Positions 34,904 to 44,171 of a stretch of DNA of 64,000 nucleotides are shown here, piece after piece. The notes beneath the pieces are model-generated. The model had not been told where the DNA came from. It ran no database searches and was given only the letters and a program-made list of their open reading frames with translations. Position numbers and translations under genes: made by a program. The first letter of the stretch is position 1; each line of letters starts with the position of its first letter. This stretch comes from Planctomyces sp. SH-PL62 (GTDB taxonomy: Bacteria > Planctomycetota > Planctomycetia > Planctomycetales > Planctomycetaceae): positions 18,984 to 82,983 of the forward strand of contig CAMDEA010000011.1 of assembly GCA_945893045.1 (NCBI GenBank), given 5' to 3'.

Positions 34904-36298
34904 ATGGACCGAGAACGCTGCCGATACAGCCAGGACGTGCGTTTCTCGCTCAGGCATTCGGACTGGTCGCAGAGTTTTCCAAGGAACTCTCCGTTGGTTT
35001 TCAAGCTGACACTCTGTTTGTTGACCGTTGGAGCATTGTTGGTTCCGGCCAGCGTCTTTGCTTGGCAGTCGCCGGCGGATCTTTCGGCCGGCAAGTTTGA
35101 ATTCGCCGACGCGGAACCTGGAACTGACGCCGAACTCGTCCTTCAGGACAAGACACCGCCATCGGCAAAGCCTACGACGCCCGCAAAGCCAGCGCCGGCG
35201 CCCGCTCCTCGCCCCGCAGCTCCCCCGATGCCGGCTCCGCCTCCACCGCAATTCAACCCGTTCGCGAACCAACCAGGAAATCAGCGGTCCTTGGCGCGGC
35301 TGTCACGCGCGCCGGATATGTTCGGAGACTCGTTTGGTTCTTTGTCCGGAATTACGTTTACGACGGTCACGGACAACGGCGACTTCTCTTCAACGTCTGC
35401 ACCCGGAGCGATTCGATTACCGAGAACCGGAGGTGCGCGAGTCTTCAAGAATGAGCAATCCCGAGCGCTGCCGACCGACCGCGTCTTTGGACTGTATCAC
35501 CATTTCGAGAACGCGCTGCAATTAGAAAACGCCGACGCCAACGTTGATGTCTATACGTTGGGCGTCGAAAAGACTTTTCTCGAAGGGAACACCTCGATCG
35601 AGTTGCGAATGCCGTTGAACAATCCCGTGGGACTCTCCTCGGGAGCAACTGGCCAGAGCTTTCAAACCCATGCGGCTGGCGATCTGATCGTCACCTTCAA
35701 AGCCTTGCTCTTCTCTGATGATTCTCAAGGTCTTTCGCTCGGCCTGGCCGTCAACACGCCCACGGGAAGCGACCTGACGGTTCACCAAAACGATGATTTC
35801 GGTGATTCCTTCTTTACGCTGAAAAATAATGCCACGCACTTGATCCCGTTCATCGCGTATCAGGCCGCCCCGAACGATGACTTTTTCTTCAACGGCTTTT
35901 TGCAAGTCGACACTCCCACCAACGCGAACACGGTCAATTCCAAGTTCCTCACCAATCGCAGAACGGCGTCCGTCCGAGATCAGACGCTGATGTATGTCGA
36001 CGCCTCTTTCGGTTATTGGTTGTTCCGCGATGATGAGGCGGAATTCCTCACCGGATTGGCTGGACTGTTCGAACTGCACTACACGACGGCTTTGAATCGA
36101 GCTGACAAAGTCGATCTGAACTTTGTTCATTTCGGCGACGGCTCCGGCCGATTTGACGCCATCAATCTGACCACCGGCGTGCAGGCCAACATCGGCCGCT
36201 CGACGATGGTCCGGGCGGCCTTTGTGGCTCCGCTTCGGAGCGATCCAAACCGCTTCTTTGACAGCGAAGTCTCACTGGCGATTGTCTTTCGCCTGTAA
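34904..36298 (+). CDS. Secreted, probable outer-membrane beta-barrel protein
   Basis: 464 residues. A long basic start precedes a signal helix (FKLTLCLLTVGALLVPASVFA). Residues about 85-125 are a Pro/Ala-rich linker (PAKPAPAPAPRPAAPPMPAPPPP). The remainder alternates polar and hydrophobic residues in beta-strand patterns (DVYTLGVEKTF, LIVTFKALLF, LMYVDASFGYWLF) and ends in a strand finishing with F-R-L, as outer-membrane porin or transporter-like proteins do. I cannot assign a substrate. The ATG at 34904 is the only one upstream of the signal helix; no clear ribosome site is visible. Confidence 0.6.
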   Translation: MDRERCRYSQDVRFSLRHSDWSQSFPRNSPLVFKLTLCLLTVGALLVPASVFAWQSPADLSAGKFEFADAEPGTDAELVLQDKTPPSAKPTTPAKPAPAPAPRPAAPPMPAPPPPQFNPFANQPGNQRSLARLSRAPDMFGDSFGSLSGITFTTVTDNGDFSSTSAPGAIRLPRTGGARVFKNEQSRALPTDRVFGLYHHFENALQLENADANVDVYTLGVEKTFLEGNTSIELRMPLNNPVGLSSGATGQSFQTHAAGDLIVTFKALLFSDDSQGLSLGLAVNTPTGSDLTVHQNDDFGDSFFTLKNNATHLIPFIAYQAAPNDDFFFNGFLQVDTPTNANTVNSKFLTNRRTASVRDQTLMYVDASFGYWLFRDDEAEFLTGLAGLFELHYTTALNRADKVDLNFVHFGDGSGRFDAINLTTGVQANIGRSTMVRAAFVAPLRSDPNRFFDSEVSLAIVFRL

Positions 36299-36328
36299 CT
36301 CAGCCACGAAGACGCCGGACGCCACTGG

Positions 36329-36826
36329 TTACCGGATGAACCGCCGGACATAGTCCGCACCGAGTCCCACGGTCTCGAAGTGCCGGCAGCATAAGTCGAT
36401 CTTCGTGTGGACGTCGTCGTAACCGCAGGCTTGGTGCTGGTCGTCGAAGTAGATCAGCGCTCCACAGACGTGAAACAGCGTGATCATCTCGTCGTCGGAA
36501 TCGACCGTCAGCGTGTGGACTTCGCCGGGAGGCTCAAAGACATAGTCGCCCGCCTTGGCAATCCAGTTGTGTTCGAGATACCGCCACGTCCCTTTGATGA
36601 CGTAGCCATGCACCGGTGCCGGATGCCGGTGCCGGCTGAGCACTCCCGATCGTCGTACACGCAGCAGGTTCACCCACTCGCCTTGCACCGTGTTGAAGAA
36701 CAGCGGACGAAACCAAATGTTCGGAGCCTGCGGCACCCACAACCGCTCGTCATCGGGGATCGCCGTCGTGACCAAATCGGACACGGCATACGGCGGAGGT
36801 GGCAGCGGTTCGGTCATGACACTCAT
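36329..36826 (-). CDS. Cupin, 2,4'-dihydroxyacetophenone dioxygenase-like
   Basis: 165 residues. Cupin motif 1 is SRHRHPAPVHGYVIKG and motif 2 is PPGEVHTL, with His ligands for a metal. WVPQAPNIWFRPLFFNTVQGEW is typical of the ChrR-like / 2,4'-dihydroxyacetophenone dioxygenase group. The reaction here is unproven. The start ATG overlaps the stop of the FHA gene (AATGA), so the two are translationally coupled; a second ATG lies 9 bases downstream. Confidence 0.75.
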   Translation of the reverse strand: MSVMTEPLPPPPYAVSDLVTTAIPDDERLWVPQAPNIWFRPLFFNTVQGEWVNLLRVRRSGVLSRHRHPAPVHGYVIKGTWRYLEHNWIAKAGDYVFEPPGEVHTLTVDSDDEMITLFHVCGALIYFDDQHQACGYDDVHTKIDLCCRHFETVGLGADYVRRFIR

Positions 36827-39800
36827 TCCGCTTTCGGTTTGTCGGCAGAGTCTTCCTTCTTGTCCTCTTTGGCCGGCTTCACTTCAGCCGGCTTTTCAGC
36901 GGCGGCCGGTTTCGCCGGTTCCGGCTTCACGGAGGCGGCCAATTCGGGCACGAACGATTCGACGTGTTGCAGGCTGCCGTCGGCGGTGAGGACGACCAGC
37001 AGATTGCCCAGACGGAGCGGGCCGTGTGTGGCGATCTGGCCGAGAGGAAGTTTCTTTTCCACCTGGCCGGTCTTGGAGTCGATGCGGAGCACATCGCCCG
37101 ACTGCTGCACGGCGATCAGGGTGTTGCCGATCAGCAACGGACTGCCGACCAAGCCGACTCCTGCGAGGTTCAGGGTCCACAACGGCTGCTGGGGCTTCGC
37201 GGCGTCGAAGGCGATCAGCTTCTGTCGCGCGACTTCCGCCAGTAACAACGGTTCGGCGATCCACAGCGGTTTCGACGCTGGGCCGCCCAAGGGGACTTCG
37301 CGAGTTTCCCCCGCGGTCACGTCGAGCACGCGCATCGTGCCGGCCGCGTCAGCCGTGATGAGCCGGCCTTTGTGCAGCGTCGGCGCAACATCAATCGGCT
37401 GCGGCGAGTCGAACAACGAGACACCTTGGAAGAAGGTCTTTTCGCCGGTGCGGTATTGCAGCTTCGACATCTTGCCGACGCTGTCGATCACGATCAGAGT
37501 GTCGTCATCGACGGCGATGAGGTGCTTCCATTTGCGAACTGGACCCTCGTTGTTGGTGTTGACCGGCGCGAGGAAATCATCGCACACCGGAGTTCCGGTA
37601 CGGGCCAACTTCAAACGGCCGGGCAGTGGCAGCAGCACGCCCCCCGCGAATCGCAGCGGCGGGCAGTCGAGCGCCTGAGCCAACGGGACTTCGAATTGCG
37701 GCAGCGCGCTGGGGCCGACCACCCACAGCTTCCCATCCGGGCCGTTCGTCCAGACAGCGGTGCGGCCCTCGGCCAGCGATGCGGCTTGCAAGGGTTCCAG
37801 CATGTTGTCGGGGAGTTTGAGTTGTTGCTCGCTGCGTGAGCGGAATCCGCCAGTGGTAATCTCGTTGGCACTGAGCAAGAACGTGTCTCCGCCTTCGGTC
37901 GCGCACACGAGTTGTCCATCCGCGCCGAGACTCGCGGCGAGGATGCTTGCGCCGAAGACGGTCTTCCAGTTGCTCTGCATCGACTCGCCGTCCGCCTGCG
38001 TGAGATGTACCGCCTGCCCGACGGGAAGCTGCCGGCCGACATACAGATTGCGGCCGATCGCTTGCATCGGCTGCGTGCTCTGCCCGACCGCGATCTTGTC
38101 TTGCGAATCTAACTGCAACACATCGGTCTTGAGCTGCACCTTGCGCAGCGCCCCGACTGCCAACCAAATCTGGTCGTCGGCTCCAGCGGCCAGGTGCGCG
38201 GCACCGGAGTGACTGGTGGGGATTTGCAGCGTCGCGACCGGTGCCAGCGTGCGTTGATTTTGGTCGTCGGAGACGTTGAACACGCTCAGCCGCGGCCCGG
38301 CCGAGACCACATATAAGCGGTTGCCGCGCAGGATCATGTCGTCGCGAATGTGACCTTCGACGCGACTTTCCGCGACATCGGTCAATCGCTGTTCCGCCTT
38401 CGAGGCATTGATGACTCGCAAGCGGGACGTCGTGGCTTGGTCGTTCTCGGCAATCAGCACATGCTGTCCCATCATCAGCGGCGCTGCTTCGATCATGCCG
38501 GCTTGATGGCCAATCTGCGTCGCCAGTTGGCACTCCAGCGGATCGAGTCCCAGCGTGTAGGCGAATTCCGAATCGCCGATCACCAGGATATGTTTTCCGT
38601 CGGCCATCGCCAGCGGGGGAGCGAAGAGCCGTTGCGGGAATTTGAGCCGCGACGTGATGCGGCCGGAATCGGCATCGATGCGATACAAAGAACCTTCCAC
38701 GGTCGGCAAGTAGATTTGTCCTTCCACAACCAGCGGCGGACCGGCCGCCGGTTCGAGGACTTGCCGCCAGGCCAGTTCTCCCGTGCGGCGATCGAGCAGC
38801 ATCAATTGATTCTGAGTCGTGTCGAAGACCAACACGCCGGAGCGCGACGTTTCGACCGGGACGGCAAAAAAGGGAGTGCCGATTCCGACCGTGCGCCGCC
38901 ACAGCGGTTCGCCGGTGATGCTGTCCGCCGTGAAGCAACTGTCCTGGCCCAGCGCGAAGACGACACGATTGGCCGATTGTTCGTCGCTGAGCGATCGCGT
39001 GCGCACGGCCAACGTCAGCGGTTTCGGCAGCAACTTGGCGGGATCGTCTGTCAGCGCGTCGCGCTGAAATTCCTCGCGGACCGCCTGCTTCTTGGCCAAC
39101 TCCAACGCTCGTCGCAGCGCGGTGTCGAGCCGGCGGTCCGACTTCAGATCGGAATACCGCACGACCAACTTCTGTCGCGTGGCAACCGCTCCCAACGGCA
39201 ATTCTTTTTTCAGCGAGTCGTTGATGGAGGCGAGTGCTTCGTCCAGCACGCTGGCTTTGAGGATCGCGGATTCGGCTTCCTCACGGGCCTTTGCGATTTC
39301 CTTCTTGGCTTCGGTGGGGGGCGCGTCGGGAGGGCTGTACCGCTCCATCATTTGCTCGGCCTCGGCCGAGATCTTCAACAGGTCGCGTTGTTTGTTGACC
39401 GCCGCGGCCTTCGGCGCTTCCAGTGCGATCTTTTTGGAGAAGACCACCAGGTCGTCGTTCAAGTCCGGAAAGTATTTCTGCTCGCGATGCTCAGCGACGA
39501 AGTCCTGCAGAGCCTTGAGTCCATTGGCGAACGCGGGGGAGCCGATGAGTTCCTTCTCGATGCGGGCCTTCCCCAAGAGCACCCTCGCGCCTTTGGAGCC
39601 GTTCGACAAATCGTGATCCGGGTGTGCCTTGATGAACTCTTCAAATTTGGTGATGCCGGCGGCGAATTGCGCCTGCTTGATCTCTTTTTCGGCGTCGGAG
39701 AATTGGCGTTGAACTTGTTCACGCACATTCAAGAACCAGAAGACCAAGGCCACGATCGCCATCAAACCGCTGCCGCCAGCCAGTGCCAGCACCAGCGGCG

Positions 39801-40875
39801 AACGCATCACCGTTTGCTCTTTCAGACGTTCGTTCTTGGAGAACATCGTCCGCAGCGAAGTGACCGGGCCATCTTCCTCGGTGACAGCGTCCTGGCTGGC
39901 CGGCAGGTCGTCCGCGGAATCGTAGTCTTCTCCGGCGGCCTCCGGGAATTCGTCCGCGGTCGCCTCGTCGATGAGCTCGGCCATCGTGAGTTCGGAAGTC
40001 GGCGGCGAGCCTTCGAATTCGAGGTCCGAATCGCGCGGCGGCACTTCACCGGCCTTGAGAGCTGGTGGTTCCGACGGCTGCCCCGATCCTTTCGTGCTGG
40101 ATTGGCGACGGCGTTCGATTTGATCCAGCTCGTCGTGCAGATCGTCCATGTCGAGCGGCGGATCGGACGGCTTGTCCGATTTCAGAGCCAAACCGGAACC
40201 CGTGCCCGATTTCTTCTGCGGTGCCGCGGGTTCCTCAATCAAAAACACGATGTCGAAACTGCCGACGCGGATCGTGTCGTCATCTTCGAGAGTCCGTTGT
40301 TTCACCAGCGTGCCGTTGACTTCGATTCCGTCTTTCCCCGCGGCGGTGAGTTCAAACGCCGAGCCGTCCCAACTGATGCGGCCATGCAGCGACGCGACGC
40401 CGTCTTCGTCGATGATGACGTCGTTGGTCATGTGCCGGCCGAACAAAGTGGGCTGCGTCTTGGTGAGGTCTCGCACAATGACATTGCCATTGGCATCGTG
40501 AATTTCGAGCTTCGCGGGAGCCTGCACCGGGACGTGAGACTTGGGAATTGAAAACACGCTCCCCACCCGAACATTCGCCGAAGGATCGGCATCTTCGTCG
40601 TCGACGAGTTGCTCTTGAGGTGGCTCTTCCTGTTCCTCAGCGGTGCGGAAGGCGTCGAATGCGGCCCTGACGAACGTATTCTGGGGCGGGTTCCGAACCG
40701 GCGGCACGGCGCTGGCTGATCCAAGATCGGCCGAGGCTTCCGCGGCGGCGACATCATCTTCCGCGGTGACCAGCGTTTCCTGACCACATCGCGGGCAGCG
40801 CACGGTCTTCCCCGCCATGCGGCTGGAGATGCTGTTGCGCTTGCGGCACTTCTGACACAGAAAACGAATCGGCAT
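36823..40875 (-). CDS. Zinc-ribbon + FHA + single membrane helix + PQQ-like propeller protein
   Basis: 1350 residues from the ATG at 40875 (MPIRFLCQKC); the open frame upstream to 41109 is repeat-derived. Zinc ribbon: Cys7, Cys10, Cys27, Cys30. FHA domain about 122-214 with Arg147, Ser162, His164 and Asn187-Gly188, the phosphothreonine-binding residues. An acidic linker precedes one membrane helix (360-383). Then a long coiled-coil/TPR-like stretch (about 385-650) and a large beta-propeller with PQQ-like repeats (LLDRRTGELAWRQVL, QIYLPTVEGSLYRIDADSGRI) occupy the outer side. It probably binds phosphoproteins in the cytoplasm and an unknown ligand outside. Divergent from exbB-exbD-exbD; coupled to the cupin gene. 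Confidence 0.75.
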   Translation of the reverse strand: MPIRFLCQKCRKRNSISSRMAGKTVRCPRCGQETLVTAEDDVAAAEASADLGSASAVPPVRNPPQNTFVRAAFDAFRTAEEQEEPPQEQLVDDEDADPSANVRVGSVFSIPKSHVPVQAPAKLEIHDANGNVIVRDLTKTQPTLFGRHMTNDVIIDEDGVASLHGRISWDGSAFELTAAGKDGIEVNGTLVKQRTLEDDDTIRVGSFDIVFLIEEPAAPQKKSGTGSGLALKSDKPSDPPLDMDDLHDELDQIERRRQSSTKGSGQPSEPPALKAGEVPPRDSDLEFEGSPPTSELTMAELIDEATADEFPEAAGEDYDSADDLPASQDAVTEEDGPVTSLRTMFSKNERLKEQTVMRSPLVLALAGGSGLMAIVALVFWFLNVREQVQRQFSDAEKEIKQAQFAAGITKFEEFIKAHPDHDLSNGSKGARVLLGKARIEKELIGSPAFANGLKALQDFVAEHREQKYFPDLNDDLVVFSKKIALEAPKAAAVNKQRDLLKISAEAEQMMERYSPPDAPPTEAKKEIAKAREEAESAILKASVLDEALASINDSLKKELPLGAVATRQKLVVRYSDLKSDRRLDTALRRALELAKKQAVREEFQRDALTDDPAKLLPKPLTLAVRTRSLSDEQSANRVVFALGQDSCFTADSITGEPLWRRTVGIGTPFFAVPVETSRSGVLVFDTTQNQLMLLDRRTGELAWRQVLEPAAGPPLVVEGQIYLPTVEGSLYRIDADSGRITSRLKFPQRLFAPPLAMADGKHILVIGDSEFAYTLGLDPLECQLATQIGHQAGMIEAAPLMMGQHVLIAENDQATTSRLRVINASKAEQRLTDVAESRVEGHIRDDMILRGNRLYVVSAGPRLSVFNVSDDQNQRTLAPVATLQIPTSHSGAAHLAAGADDQIWLAVGALRKVQLKTDVLQLDSQDKIAVGQSTQPMQAIGRNLYVGRQLPVGQAVHLTQADGESMQSNWKTVFGASILAASLGADGQLVCATEGGDTFLLSANEITTGGFRSRSEQQLKLPDNMLEPLQAASLAEGRTAVWTNGPDGKLWVVGPSALPQFEVPLAQALDCPPLRFAGGVLLPLPGRLKLARTGTPVCDDFLAPVNTNNEGPVRKWKHLIAVDDDTLIVIDSVGKMSKLQYRTGEKTFFQGVSLFDSPQPIDVAPTLHKGRLITADAAGTMRVLDVTAGETREVPLGGPASKPLWIAEPLLLAEVARQKLIAFDAAKPQQPLWTLNLAGVGLVGSPLLIGNTLIAVQQSGDVLRIDSKTGQVEKKLPLGQIATHGPLRLGNLLVVLTADGSLQHVESFVPELAASVKPEPAKPAAAEKPAEVKPAKEDKKEDSADKPKAE

Positions 40876-40919
40876 TGGGTGAGTTCTCAAAAGTGAGGCT
40901 GGCCAGCCAACGGCGCAAG

Positions 40920-41037
40920 TGCCTGTTGAAAAATGGAGAACTATGTAACCCGAAGCGTCAGCGAGGGTCGGAAACGTCGAGAACTTTCCAATCGAACTCC
41001 CTCGCTGACGCTTCGGGTTACATTTTTCAACAGGCTG
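40920..41037. repeat. Nested palindrome with family D core, copy 2
   Basis: Outer arms CCTGTTGAAAAAT/ATTTTTCAACAGG enclose inner arms GTAACCCGAAGCGTCAGCG and their inverse. It lies between the divergent FHA and exbB genes. The rest of the 40876-41227 gap shows no gene. Confidence 0.8.
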
Positions 41038-41227
41038 GCAAGAGAGGCGGCAGGAATCTATCCCACAAATTTCCGAAGCGAAACCCTGTTGGAGCCTCGC
41101 AACCGACAACTTTCTTCACTCGCCCCTTGATTCCGTACGCCGTGGCGGATACGCCTTTGCCAACTGACGCGAAGCCGTGCTCACGTTCGCGAGACAGTTT
41201 TTCACATCGCTCGGAGGAATTCGCTCC

Positions 41228-41950
41228 ATGAACATCAACGCTCTCTTCCAGAATTTCAGCCATAGCGACTTCAGCACGCTGGCGGCCAGCGGCATGCAGA
41301 TGAATGATCTCGCGCAGCAGTTGGGCCACGCCTGCTTCGCGTTCTTGGGATTCAATTTCTTCTGGGGACTGTACTGTGTGATCGTGTCGTGGCGACGGAC
41401 GAAGCAGTTGCGGTTCCGCAGCCATCAAGATCAGGAAGAGTTCCTCAACGAGCTGCTGCCGAAGTTGAAGGCCGGCGCGTTCGATGAAGCGACGGAAATC
41501 TGCGAGGCCAAATCTTTGCGGGCCTTGCCGCGACTGATACTGACTGTGATCGCCAACCGCCGCATTGGTCATGACGCCTTGCGAGAACAAGTCGGCGAAT
41601 TGATCCAGCGCGACCTGATGGGGCCGCTCGAACAAAAGTTGGGCTGGGTAGCGACGACGATCAAGACTGGCCCGTTGCTGGGACTGTTCGGCACGGTGTT
41701 GAGCATGATTGCGGCGTTCGGTCGCATCGGTACTGGCGAGAAGGTCGCGCCGCACATGATCGCGCTCGACATCAGCATCGCGCTGATTTGCACGGCGTTG
41801 GGCTTGGCCACCGCCATCCCCTTCAGCTACCTCCTGAACAACCTCAACATCAAAACGCGCGAATTGCTGGAAGGAGTCAGTTCCGGCATGACGCATGTTC
41901 TGAGCAGCCTCCGTCCGTCCAAGAATAAGGTCGCCGCAAATGCACGGTGA
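41228..41950 (+). CDS. exbB: MotA/TolQ/ExbB-type proton channel
   Basis: 240 residues. GGAGG precedes the ATG at 41228. Three membrane helices: ACFAFLGFNFFWGLYCVIV, then KTGPLLGLFGTVLSMIAAF and ISIALICTALGLATAIPFSYL; the last two are the conserved MotA/ExbB pair with the GLFGTV motif. It uses the proton gradient with ExbD to drive an outer-membrane or cell-surface process. The stop overlaps the following exbD by 11 nt, giving tight coupling. Confidence 0.85.
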   Translation: MNINALFQNFSHSDFSTLAASGMQMNDLAQQLGHACFAFLGFNFFWGLYCVIVSWRRTKQLRFRSHQDQEEFLNELLPKLKAGAFDEATEICEAKSLRALPRLILTVIANRRIGHDALREQVGELIQRDLMGPLEQKLGWVATTIKTGPLLGLFGTVLSMIAAFGRIGTGEKVAPHMIALDISIALICTALGLATAIPFSYLLNNLNIKTRELLEGVSSGMTHVLSSLRPSKNKVAANAR

Positions 41951-42416
41951 ATCGGATTCCAAATTCGGCACGGGTTTCGGCCCCAAGCGCAAAGCGGTCG
42001 AAGACCCGGAATTCGACGTCACCGCGATGGTCGATCTCGTCTCGCTGATGAATATCTATTTTCTCGTCGCGTGGGTCATGGCGATGCAGAACGAAGTGAA
42101 CCTGCCCGCCGCGAAGCACGTCGTCCCCGGTGATCCCGATTTGTCCGTGATTGTGGTCGTCAAGAACACGGACCAAGGTGGCATGGAAGTGAAGATCGGC
42201 GAAGACAGCGACGTCCAACCGCTGACCGATCGCGCCGAGATTCTCAAACAAGTCGAAGCCGCCGTGAAAGCCGGCTCGAAAGAGCGCAAAGACACTCTGC
42301 TGCTGAGGGCCGAGAAGGAAATCGCGATGAAAGACATCTCGTTCATCGCCGGCGCGGCGGCCGCCGCAGAGGGCTTCAAGATTCGATTGGCGGTTCTGGA
42401 AAAGGACAAGAAATAA
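41940..42416 (+). CDS. exbD: ExbD/TolR-family protein 1
   Basis: 158 residues. FDVTAMVDLVSLMNIYFLVAW is the single ExbD helix with the proton-pathway Asp32. The periplasmic part (LSVIVVVKN, LLLRAEKEIAMKDISFIAG) fits the ExbD/TolR fold. It lacks the zinc ribbon found on the second ExbD. Confidence 0.85.
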   Translation: MHGESDSKFGTGFGPKRKAVEDPEFDVTAMVDLVSLMNIYFLVAWVMAMQNEVNLPAAKHVVPGDPDLSVIVVVKNTDQGGMEVKIGEDSDVQPLTDRAEILKQVEAAVKAGSKERKDTLLLRAEKEIAMKDISFIAGAAAAAEGFKIRLAVLEKDKK

Positions 42417-42433
42417 TGCGGCGTCGCCGCAAA

Positions 42434-42484
42434 GTAGCCGAGTCACTCCGTGACTCGATTCGAGTCACGGAGTGACTCGGCTAC
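42434..42484. repeat. REP pair, GTAG family C variant
   Basis: 51 bp, arms GTAGCCGAGTCAC..., flanked by AAA and TTT like the copies at 17139 and 18530. It separates the two exbD genes. Confidence 0.85.
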
Positions 42485-42520
42485 TTTGCTCGCGGCGGAA
42501 CGATGTGACGGAGTTTTCTC

Positions 42521-43156
42521 ATGCCGGTGCGAGTCCAATGTCCGGAATGCGGAGAGCAGTTGCTCGCCGGCGACGACCGCATCGGCAAGAACTCAACGTG
42601 TCCGAAGTGCCGCACGAAATTCGCCGTGCGAGCCGAGGACGAGTCCGCCGAAGAGGCCGCAGAGTTCGAGGAAGTCGATGACGAAGACGACGGAGGAGGC
42701 GGAGGGAGCGGATTTGCTCTGCCACCCAATGACGATGAAAAGTATGCCGATCTGGTCGATATGACGGCGATGGTCGATATCGTCTTCTTCCTGCTGGTCT
42801 TCTTCATGATCACGACGGTCTCCGGAGTCCTCTCGTGCATCGGCATGCCGCCGCCGAAACAAGATGGCGCGCCGGCCGCCGCCAAACGAGCCGCCGATTT
42901 CGATCAAGACAGCGAGTGCGTCACCGTCCGCATCGACGAACAGAACCGCATCTTCATTGACGACGTCGAATATCCCACCGAAGCCGACCTCCACAACCGC
43001 TTGTTCATCGCGCGCAACGCTCAAGCCAAGAAGCTGATGGTCAAAGCCCACGGCAACGCGCACAACGGCACTTACGTCATGGTGCAGGATCTCGGCTACG
43101 AAATCGGCTTCGAGGAATTCCTGCTGTCGGTCGCGAAGGAAGAAGAACCGCAGTAG
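42521..43156 (+). CDS. exbD: ExbD/TolR-family protein 2 with N-terminal zinc ribbon
   Basis: 211 residues; GGAG precedes the ATG. Zinc ribbon Cys7, Cys10, Cys27, Cys30, identical in spacing to the FHA protein encoded divergently. An acidic/glycine linker (about 40-65) leads to the ExbD helix (DMTAMVDIVFFLLVFFMITTV, Asp86), then a periplasmic part with VKAHGNAHNGTYVMVQDLG. The cytoplasmic ribbon is unusual for ExbD and may dock the channel to a cytoplasmic partner. Third gene of the exbB operon. Confidence 0.85.
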   Translation: MPVRVQCPECGEQLLAGDDRIGKNSTCPKCRTKFAVRAEDESAEEAAEFEEVDDEDDGGGGGSGFALPPNDDEKYADLVDMTAMVDIVFFLLVFFMITTVSGVLSCIGMPPPKQDGAPAAAKRAADFDQDSECVTVRIDEQNRIFIDDVEYPTEADLHNRLFIARNAQAKKLMVKAHGNAHNGTYVMVQDLGYEIGFEEFLLSVAKEEEPQ

Positions 43157-43196
43157 CGCAGGACCTGACCCCTGATCGGTTCCTCGGAGATTCGTC

Positions 43197-44030
43197 ATGC
43201 GCATCGGTCACTCTCAAGTCGACTCGCAGTTGGGAGATTTCGAGGGCAACCTCGCCAAGGTGGTCGCCGGCCTGGAGCGCGCTGAACGGGAACGGGTCGA
43301 GATCGTCAGCTTTCCGGAGTGCTTCTTGACCGGATACCCAGACACCGAAGAGTTGGCTCGGCGGGATGCGTTCACCATCGACTCGGCCAAGCTAATGAAG
43401 GTGCTGGATGCGACGAGCCGCTTTGAGCCGCTGCTCATCGTCGGCTTCAACGAACTGCGCGGACCGGATCTCTACAACACGGCGCTGGTCGCTCACAAAG
43501 GGCATTTGCTGGGCACCTACAGCAAATGCAGCGCGTACCAGCGATTTCATAAGCAAGGCCGCGAGTTCCCGGTGTTCCAGCACAACGGCGTGACGTTCGG
43601 CATCGTGATCTGTTCGGACGGTGGCTACATCGAGCCGACTCGTTTGCTGGCGTTGCAGGGGGCGAAGGTCGTGTTCGCTCCGCACTTCAACTACATCGGC
43701 AAAGAGGGCTTAATCAGCCACTTCATGAAAGTGCGAGCCGACCACACCGCTCGCGCGGTCGAGAACGGTGTGTACTTCGTGCGCGGCAACAACGTGTCGC
43801 TCGGCAAGGAAGAGTGCATCACCAAGAACGACGGAGTCGGCTACGGCGACAGCTACATCATCGACCCGCACGGCGAGATCGTCGTCCGCAGCCGTCGCCA
43901 TGTCGAAGATTTCCTCTTCGCCGACATCGACCCAAACATCTCCGATCGAAGCTGGAATGTCGGCCGCTCGATGTGGAGCGCCCGCGAGTTCGGTCAGCAG
44001 TTGCTGAAGCTCGCGAATCAGCAACGGTGA
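43197..44030 (+). CDS. Nitrilase-superfamily carbon-nitrogen hydrolase
   Basis: 277 residues. Catalytic triad Glu41 (FPECFLTGYP), Lys110 (YSKCSAY) and Cys139 (VICSDGGY). Length and motifs fit the amidase branch that acts on linear amides. The substrate is not evident from context. It lies 40 bp after the second exbD, possibly read through from it. Confidence 0.85.
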   Translation: MRIGHSQVDSQLGDFEGNLAKVVAGLERAERERVEIVSFPECFLTGYPDTEELARRDAFTIDSAKLMKVLDATSRFEPLLIVGFNELRGPDLYNTALVAHKGHLLGTYSKCSAYQRFHKQGREFPVFQHNGVTFGIVICSDGGYIEPTRLLALQGAKVVFAPHFNYIGKEGLISHFMKVRADHTARAVENGVYFVRGNNVSLGKEECITKNDGVGYGDSYIIDPHGEIVVRSRRHVEDFLFADIDPNISDRSWNVGRSMWSAREFGQQLLKLANQQR

Positions 44031-44171
44031 GAGAGCTCAACTTGGTGCGGCGATCGACACTGGATGGTGCGCCGCGTCGTGCTTGGAAGGCTCCTTTCCA
44101 TCGCTGAAGAGCGGCACTAAGGTTTGGCCGCGAGTGAAGAAAGTGTTCTTGAACCTGCCGGAGACGAGCGG

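Noticed and set aside
38350..40551. 733-codon plus-strand open frame
   Set aside because: Antisense to the FHA/PQQ gene, whose domains are clear; composition is typical of a GC-rich shadow frame, with no signal peptide or motif.
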